Source of the DNA: Bacteroidota bacterium
Lineage (GTDB): Bacteria > Bacteroidota > Bacteroidia > Chitinophagales > Chitinophagaceae
Length of the DNA: 11,220 bases
Assembly (NCBI GenBank): GCA_021824855.1
Contig: JAKAJX010000226.1
Coordinates: forward strand, 1 to 11,220
Direction of reading: 5' to 3'
Shown here: in pieces, positions 6,906 to 11,220 of the stretch
Numbering within the stretch: the stretch's first letter is position 1
Layout: each line of letters opens with the position of its first letter
Position numbers and translations under genes: made by a program
Notes under the pieces: model-generated
What the model was told of the DNA's origin: nothing
The model's input: the letters and a program-made list of their open reading frames with translations, nothing else
The model's database searches: none

Positions 6906-8537
6906 ATGAGTTTAGGATATTTTTCTTACCCAATGCCGGTTAATGAGCCGGTTTTAAATTATACAGTAGGAAGTGCCGAGAGAGCAATGCTAAAGAAAAC
7001 TTTAGCCGAATTAAAAAGTAAAGAATTGGATATTCCCATGTATATAGGCAATCAAGAAGTAAGAACTGATAAGAAAATGGCCATACATCCGCCACATGAA
7101 AAGCAACATGTATTAGGATATTTTTATGAAGGAGACCAATCACATGTTCATCAGGCAATTGATGCTGCATTAGCGGCAAAAGAAAAATGGGCTGCCATGA
7201 ACTGGGAAACAAGAGCTGCCATTTTTTTAAAAGCTGCCGATTTAATTTCTACTAAATATCGTAGCTACATGAATGCTACAACCATGTTAGGACAAAGCAA
7301 AAATGCCTATCAGGCCGAGATAGATAGTGCTTGCGAATTAATAGATTTTTTACGATTTAATGTTCATTTTTTAAGTGAAATATATCAACAGCAACCTATT
7401 AGCTCTGCCGGAATACATAATAGAATGGAATATAGACCACTTGAAGGTTTTGTGTTGGCTATTACACCTTTTAATTTTACCGCTATTGGTGGCAATTTAC
7501 CTACCAGTGCTGCTTTGTGTGGTAATGTAGTTATTTGGAAACCTGCACATACACAAATTTATTCGGCACAAATGTTTATGAAAATTTTAAAAGAAGCAGG
7601 CTTACCCGATGGCGTTATTAATTTAATTTATGTTGATGGCCCAACCATAGGAAAAATATGTTTTAGCCACAAAGAATTTGCCGGCGTTCATTTTACGGGT
7701 TCAACCGGTGTTTTTAATTATATGTGGGAAACTATTGGAAAAAATATTGCCAACTACAAATCATATCCAAGAATTGTAGGCGAAACAGGCGGAAAAGATT
7801 TTGTAATGATCCATGCTTCTGCCGATCCGGCTATAGCAGCCACTGCTTTACTTCGTGGTGCATTTGAATATCAAGGACAAAAATGTTCTGCTGCATCAAG
7901 AGCATATATTCCATCTAACCTTGCCAACGTAATTAAGCAAAAACTAATTGATGGTGTAAATAGTTTTAAAATGGGTACACCGGAAGATTTTAGCAATTTT
8001 ATAAATGCAGTAATTGATGAAAAAAGCTTTGATAAAATAAAGAAATATATTGATAATGCTAAAGCAAGTACCGATTCGGATATTTTAGTAGGAGGCAATT
8101 GCGATAAGTCGGTAGGCTATTTCATTCAGCCAACAGTTATAGAGGCTAAAATACCCGATTATACAACCATGTGTGAAGAAATATTTGGTCCGGTTTTAAC
8201 CATTTATGTTTACGATGAAAATAAGTTTGAAGAAACATTAACCTTATTAGACAATACTTCACCTTATGCCTTAACAGGCTGTATTATTGCTCAAGATAAA
8301 GCAGCAATTGAGTTAGCTACTAACAAATTACGCAATGCAGCAGGTAATTTTTATATTAACGATAAACCAACCGGAGCAGTTGTTGGTCAGCAACCATTTG
8401 GCGGTGCAAGAGCCAGCGGCACAAACGATAAAGCCGGTAGCCAATTAAATTTATATCGTTGGCTAAGTGCAAGAAGTATTAAAGAAACATTCAATCCTCC
8501 AACAGATTATACGTATCAGTTTATGCAAGAAAAATAA
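6906..8537 (+). CDS. pruA: 1-pyrroline-5-carboxylate dehydrogenase (L-glutamate gamma-semialdehyde dehydrogenase)
   Basis: NAD+-dependent aldehyde dehydrogenase that oxidises glutamate 5-semialdehyde, in equilibrium with 1-pyrroline-5-carboxylate, to glutamate. This is the second step of proline breakdown and also serves arginine/ornithine catabolism. At 543 residues it matches the stand-alone, mitochondrial-type P5CDH rather than the C-terminal half of a PutA fusion. Visible elements are the PFNFTAIGGN oxyanion and cofactor segment with N190, the Rossmann loop HFTGSTGVF (262-270), general base E293 in VGETGGKDFV, the nucleophile C327 in GQKCSAASR, CEEIFGPVL (423-431), and the C-terminal PFGGARASGTNDKAGS. 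No proline dehydrogenase gene lies in the window. The leader is A-rich with no Shine-Dalgarno motif. The decarboxylase gene starts five bases after the stop, so the pair is probably co-transcribed. Confidence 0.96.
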   Translation: MSLGYFSYPMPVNEPVLNYTVGSAERAMLKKTLAELKSKELDIPMYIGNQEVRTDKKMAIHPPHEKQHVLGYFYEGDQSHVHQAIDAALAAKEKWAAMNWETRAAIFLKAADLISTKYRSYMNATTMLGQSKNAYQAEIDSACELIDFLRFNVHFLSEIYQQQPISSAGIHNRMEYRPLEGFVLAITPFNFTAIGGNLPTSAALCGNVVIWKPAHTQIYSAQMFMKILKEAGLPDGVINLIYVDGPTIGKICFSHKEFAGVHFTGSTGVFNYMWETIGKNIANYKSYPRIVGETGGKDFVMIHASADPAIAATALLRGAFEYQGQKCSAASRAYIPSNLANVIKQKLIDGVNSFKMGTPEDFSNFINAVIDEKSFDKIKKYIDNAKASTDSDILVGGNCDKSVGYFIQPTVIEAKIPDYTTMCEEIFGPVLTIYVYDENKFEETLTLLDNTSPYALTGCIIAQDKAAIELATNKLRNAAGNFYINDKPTGAVVGQQPFGGARASGTNDKAGSQLNLYRWLSARSIKETFNPPTDYTYQFMQEK

Positions 8538-8542
8538 ATACC

Positions 8543-9670
8543 ATGCAATACGCAAAATTGCTAACGAAAGATGCTTCAGAAGAATTAGAAAGATTATATG
8601 AAAAAATTCAATCAAAAACTGCAACTGTATTAGGTTATCCGGTTGCAATGGATTTCGATTATTCTGAATTATTTCGCTTTTTACAATATCCGATAAATAA
8701 TATTGGCGATCCCTTTATCGATTCTACTTATGCCATTGGCACCAGAGAAATGGAAAGAGAAGTTCTCAATTTTTTTGCCGATTTATTTAGGGCCGAAAAA
8801 AATGAATGGTGGGGTTATATTACTAATGGCGGATCTGAAGGAAATATGTACGGCTTATATCTTGCTCGTGAATTATTTCCTAAAGCAATGGTATACTATT
8901 CCGAAAGTACACACTATAGTGTTCAAAAAAACTTACACTTGCTCGACATGCCCAATATTGCCATTAGAACACAAAAAAATGGTGAAATAGATTATGATGA
9001 TTTGCACGATACCATTCGCATGAACAGAAATATGCCTGTTGTTGTATTTGCAAATATTGGTACCACCATGACCGAAGCAAGAGATGATGTAAAAAAAATT
9101 AAAGATATTTTTAAAGACCTCGCAATTCATCATAATTACATTCATGCAGATGCAGCATTATCGGGTGCTTATATTCCTTTTATACATCCTAAACCTGCAT
9201 TCGATTTTGCCGACGGCGTAGATAGTATTGCCGTAAGCGGGCATAAATTTATTGGGTCGCCTATTCCCAGCGGAATAGTTTTAGCTAAAAAATCGCATCG
9301 CGATAGAATTGCTAATTCTGTTGCGTATATAGGCACATCAGACACTACAATTTCCGGCTCTCGCAATGGAATAACTCCTTTATTTCTTTGGTATGCTATA
9401 AAAAGATATGGTATTGAAGGCTTTAAAAACAGAACAGAAAAATGTTTACAAGTTGCTAATTATGCCGTTGAACAATTAAATAAAATTGGCTTACAGGCTT
9501 GGAGAAACGACAATGCTATTACTGTTATATTTTCTGAAATAAAAAAAGAATTAATTGTAAAATGGCAATTGGCTTCTGCCAATGGAAATTCGCATTTAAT
9601 TTGTATGCCCGGTATAACCGAAGAAAGAATTGATTTGTTAATTAAAGATATTGTACAAACACAAGTATAA
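8543..9670 (+). CDS. PLP-dependent histidine/serine decarboxylase family protein
   Basis: A 375-residue pyridoxal-phosphate enzyme of the group II amino acid decarboxylase family that includes bacterial histidine decarboxylases (about 378 residues) and plant serine decarboxylases. Likely cofactor residues are H124 in STHYSV (stacks on PLP), D203 in HADAALSG (binds the pyridine nitrogen), and K235 in SGHKFIGSPIPSG (Schiff base). ITNGGSEGNM (93-102) forms the phosphate pocket. The segment DFDYSELFRFLQYPINN matches bacterial histidine decarboxylases. INNIGDPFIDSTY and the C-terminal HLICMPGITEE resemble the plant serine enzymes as I remember them. The substrate is therefore open: histidine (giving histamine), serine (giving ethanolamine) or another amino acid. 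It follows pruA by five bases. Its end is 17 bases from the convergent GH130 gene, with no hairpin between. No gene symbol is assigned because the substrate is not settled. Confidence 0.88.
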   Translation: MQYAKLLTKDASEELERLYEKIQSKTATVLGYPVAMDFDYSELFRFLQYPINNIGDPFIDSTYAIGTREMEREVLNFFADLFRAEKNEWWGYITNGGSEGNMYGLYLARELFPKAMVYYSESTHYSVQKNLHLLDMPNIAIRTQKNGEIDYDDLHDTIRMNRNMPVVVFANIGTTMTEARDDVKKIKDIFKDLAIHHNYIHADAALSGAYIPFIHPKPAFDFADGVDSIAVSGHKFIGSPIPSGIVLAKKSHRDRIANSVAYIGTSDTTISGSRNGITPLFLWYAIKRYGIEGFKNRTEKCLQVANYAVEQLNKIGLQAWRNDNAITVIFSEIKKELIVKWQLASANGNSHLICMPGITEERIDLLIKDIVQTQV

Positions 9671-9687
9671 TTCTTTCTACACATTGC

Positions 9688-10869
9688 TTACTTCATTTCT
9701 TTAACTGCCACTGCAATTTTAGAATCGGCAGTTCCATAATATAAATAACATTTATTTTTAAAGAATGCCAACCCTTCTAAAAAACAAACATTATTTACTT
9801 GTCCGCTGTACTCGTATTTTTTATCCGGCTTTATAAAATAAGTATTCATACGATGCAGGATTTTTGTAGGATCATTTTTATCCAATAAAACTTGAGCTGC
9901 CGCATAAGTACCTTCGGCCAATAAACTATCGCCAATAGAGGGAATATTTCTGCTATTATAAATTAATAAAATTCCTTTATCGGTAAGCATAGCCGGTGGA
10001 CCAGGTTCTACCAAATCCGAATCGAATTTTTTATTTCTGGTTGGAATAACAATTTTTAAACGTGGCATAGCCACTGCATGACTTTTTAATTCTACTATTG
10101 GCTTTTCATCATTAGTCATTTCTACAGGAGTCCAATGAATTAAATCATCCGAAGTAGCAGACCAAATAAAACAATCGCCCCAATACATCCAATATTTGTT
10201 ATTAATTTTAGTTGCAACTGCTTTACCATTTTCGTATTTACAAACAATAGACCCCGATTTTGTCCAAGTATTTACATATTTTCCGTTAAAAGCCGAAGCA
10301 AATACATGTCCTTCTTTTTTCCAATTCAATAAATCTTTAGAAGTAGCAATCATTAATCTGGCACTATCTCCATCAAACGCAGTGTAAGTCATGTAATATT
10401 CTCCTTTATCATCTTCAACTACTCTCGGATCTTCGCAGCCACCTTGCCATTCCAATTTTTTATACGCATCATTTGTAGGATATAAAACCGGAGCATTCAT
10501 TCTTTTAAAATGAATTCCATCTTCACTTATTGCCAATCCTATTCTCGATGTACCATCTGGTTTACCAATCTTATCCTGAGCTCTATAAAGCATATATACT
10601 TTATTGTCTTTTACCACTATTGCAGGATTAAATACATCTTTTTGTTCCCATAAAACAGTTGTATGTAAAATAGGATCAATGAAACTATTTGTGCCCGGTG
10701 CCATAATGGGATTAACAGAATCAATTTTTACAAAAGGCAATAAAGCCCAATCTGTATTTTCAATTGAATCTTTTAAAACAGTAGTAGAGGTATTAGATGC
10801 TGTAGTAGAATTATTATGACAAGAAACTACAATAATTAAACTAAAAAAAAAGATGGGAAAATATTTCAT
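9688..10869 (-). CDS. GH130-family glycoside hydrolase/phosphorylase, predicted lipoprotein
   Basis: A five-bladed beta-propeller enzyme of family GH130, which acts on beta-mannosides by phosphorolysis or hydrolysis. The 393-residue protein begins with a lipoprotein signal, MKYFPIFFFSLIIVVSC, with lipobox VVSC and lipidated C17, then a Ser/Thr/Asn-rich linker, so it should be anchored in the periplasm or outer membrane. Family motifs in order are VFNPAIV (79-85), YRAQD, SRIGLAISEDGIHF (108-121), GCEDPRV (144-150) with the conserved acidic cluster E146/D147, EPGPPAML (288-295), LLIYNS (301-306), and the C-terminal YYGTADSKIAVA. The phosphorylases usually carry YHG where this protein has YNS, which may mean a hydrolytic mode. 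It starts 24 bases after the GH3 stop codon, pointing to a shared operon for oligosaccharide breakdown. Family membership is confident; linkage and mode are not. Confidence 0.87.
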   Translation of the reverse strand: MKYFPIFFFSLIIVVSCHNNSTTASNTSTTVLKDSIENTDWALLPFVKIDSVNPIMAPGTNSFIDPILHTTVLWEQKDVFNPAIVVKDNKVYMLYRAQDKIGKPDGTSRIGLAISEDGIHFKRMNAPVLYPTNDAYKKLEWQGGCEDPRVVEDDKGEYYMTYTAFDGDSARLMIATSKDLLNWKKEGHVFASAFNGKYVNTWTKSGSIVCKYENGKAVATKINNKYWMYWGDCFIWSATSDDLIHWTPVEMTNDEKPIVELKSHAVAMPRLKIVIPTRNKKFDSDLVEPGPPAMLTDKGILLIYNSRNIPSIGDSLLAEGTYAAAQVLLDKNDPTKILHRMNTYFIKPDKKYEYSGQVNNVCFLEGLAFFKNKCYLYYGTADSKIAVAVKEMK

Positions 10870-10893
10870 AATGAAGTTGAAGTTTTATGCTAT

Positions 10894-11220
10894 TTAGTCT
10901 ATTAATGTAAAAGTTTTTTGCAGAAGAATTTTTTTGGATGAAGTTCCTACCATAACATCAAAATCACCGGGTTCTGTACCCCATTTCATTTGTGCATTAT
11001 AAAACGATAATTTTTCTTTACCAATAATAAAATGAATAGTTTTAGTTTCGCCAGGCTGTAATAAAATTTTTCTAAAATCCTTTAATTCTTTTACAGGCCT
11101 AACAACCGATGCAAATTTATCTCGTAGATACAACTGAGCTACTTCTTCACCTGCATATTTTCCGGTATTGGTTATGTTGAATGAAACGGTAATTGTTTCA
11201 TTTTTTGTAATTTTTTGTCT
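10894..11220 (-). CDS. GH3-family glycosidase (beta-glucosidase-like), C-terminal fragment
   Basis: Only the last 108 residues are in the window, with the frame open to the right edge. They form the fibronectin type III-like domain that closes many GH3 beta-glucosidases and beta-xylosidases: NITNTGKYAGEEVAQLYLRD, then RPVKELKDFRKILLQPGE, then LSFYNAQMKWGTEPGDFDVMVGTSS. The catalytic domains lie outside, so the sugar specificity cannot be read. The stop codon at 10896-10894 is 24 bases before the GH130 start on the same strand. The two products plausibly act together, for example in removing terminal glucose or mannose residues from hemicellulose fragments. The family call is secure from these motifs; the beta-glucosidase label is the commonest but not the only activity. 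Confidence 0.88.
   Translation of the reverse strand, partial: RQKITKNETITVSFNITNTGKYAGEEVAQLYLRDKFASVVRPVKELKDFRKILLQPGETKTIHFIIGKEKLSFYNAQMKWGTEPGDFDVMVGTSSKKILLQKTFTLID

Noticed and set aside
6940..7212. Minus-strand open frame of 90 codons inside pruA
   Set aside because: It is antisense to a canonical P5C dehydrogenase, has no motif, and looks like a by-product of the coding frame's composition.
9671..9687. Bidirectional terminator between the decarboxylase and GH130 genes
   Set aside because: The 17 bases contain no inverted repeat; the T-rich stretch alone is common in this AT-rich sequence.
1..11220. Mobile element, CRISPR array, tRNA/rRNA gene or toxin-antitoxin pair
   Set aside because: I looked for transposase motifs, spaced direct repeats, tRNA cloverleaf signatures and small paired genes on both strands and saw none; the intergenic space is too small for most of them.

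Overview
The window looks like chromosomal DNA of a member of the Bacteroidota, most like the Chitinophagaceae or a related low-GC lineage. The evidence is strongly AT-rich sequence, A-rich leaders that almost all lack a Shine-Dalgarno motif, the alternative GlmU-like nucleotidyltransferase/acyltransferase typical of Bacteroidota, a KirBac-type potassium channel, and a lipoprotein glycoside hydrolase. TGA is used as a stop, so the standard bacterial code applies. Ten protein genes are supported, two of them cut by the window edges. I see no tRNA, rRNA, CRISPR array, insertion sequence or phage gene, and coding density is very high.

Region 1 (1-2318, minus strand) holds a Wzx/MATE-like polysaccharide flippase followed one base later by a GT4 glycosyltransferase that runs off the left edge. 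This is probably the end of a surface-polysaccharide locus. Region 2 (2382-3380, plus) is a lone inward-rectifier-type K+ channel gene, divergent from the flippase. Its 3' end overlaps the convergent hemerythrin-like gene by 25 bp.

Region 3 (6824 down to 3356, minus) is a four-gene run: class I isoprenoid-fold enzyme, GlmU-like sugar nucleotidyltransferase, triosephosphate isomerase (tpiA), hemerythrin-like protein. Spacings are 9, 76 and 0 bases. The 76-bp gap before tpiA carries an imperfect hairpin whose 3' arm contains the clearest Shine-Dalgarno-like motif noticed in the window.

Region 4 (6906-9670, plus) is a tight two-gene operon: a canonical 1-pyrroline-5-carboxylate dehydrogenase, then a PLP-dependent decarboxylase of the histidine/serine decarboxylase family. 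Region 5 (right edge down to 9688, minus) is the C-terminal end of a GH3 glycosidase followed by a lipoprotein of family GH130, a likely beta-mannoside or mixed glucoside/mannoside degradation pair.

Most of this is ordinary metabolism. No multi-gene defence, mobile or otherwise new system is visible. The best leads are the uncharacterised isoprenoid-fold enzyme, the uncertain substrate of the decarboxylase, the GH130 with an apparently altered phosphate-site motif, and the tpiA leader hairpin.
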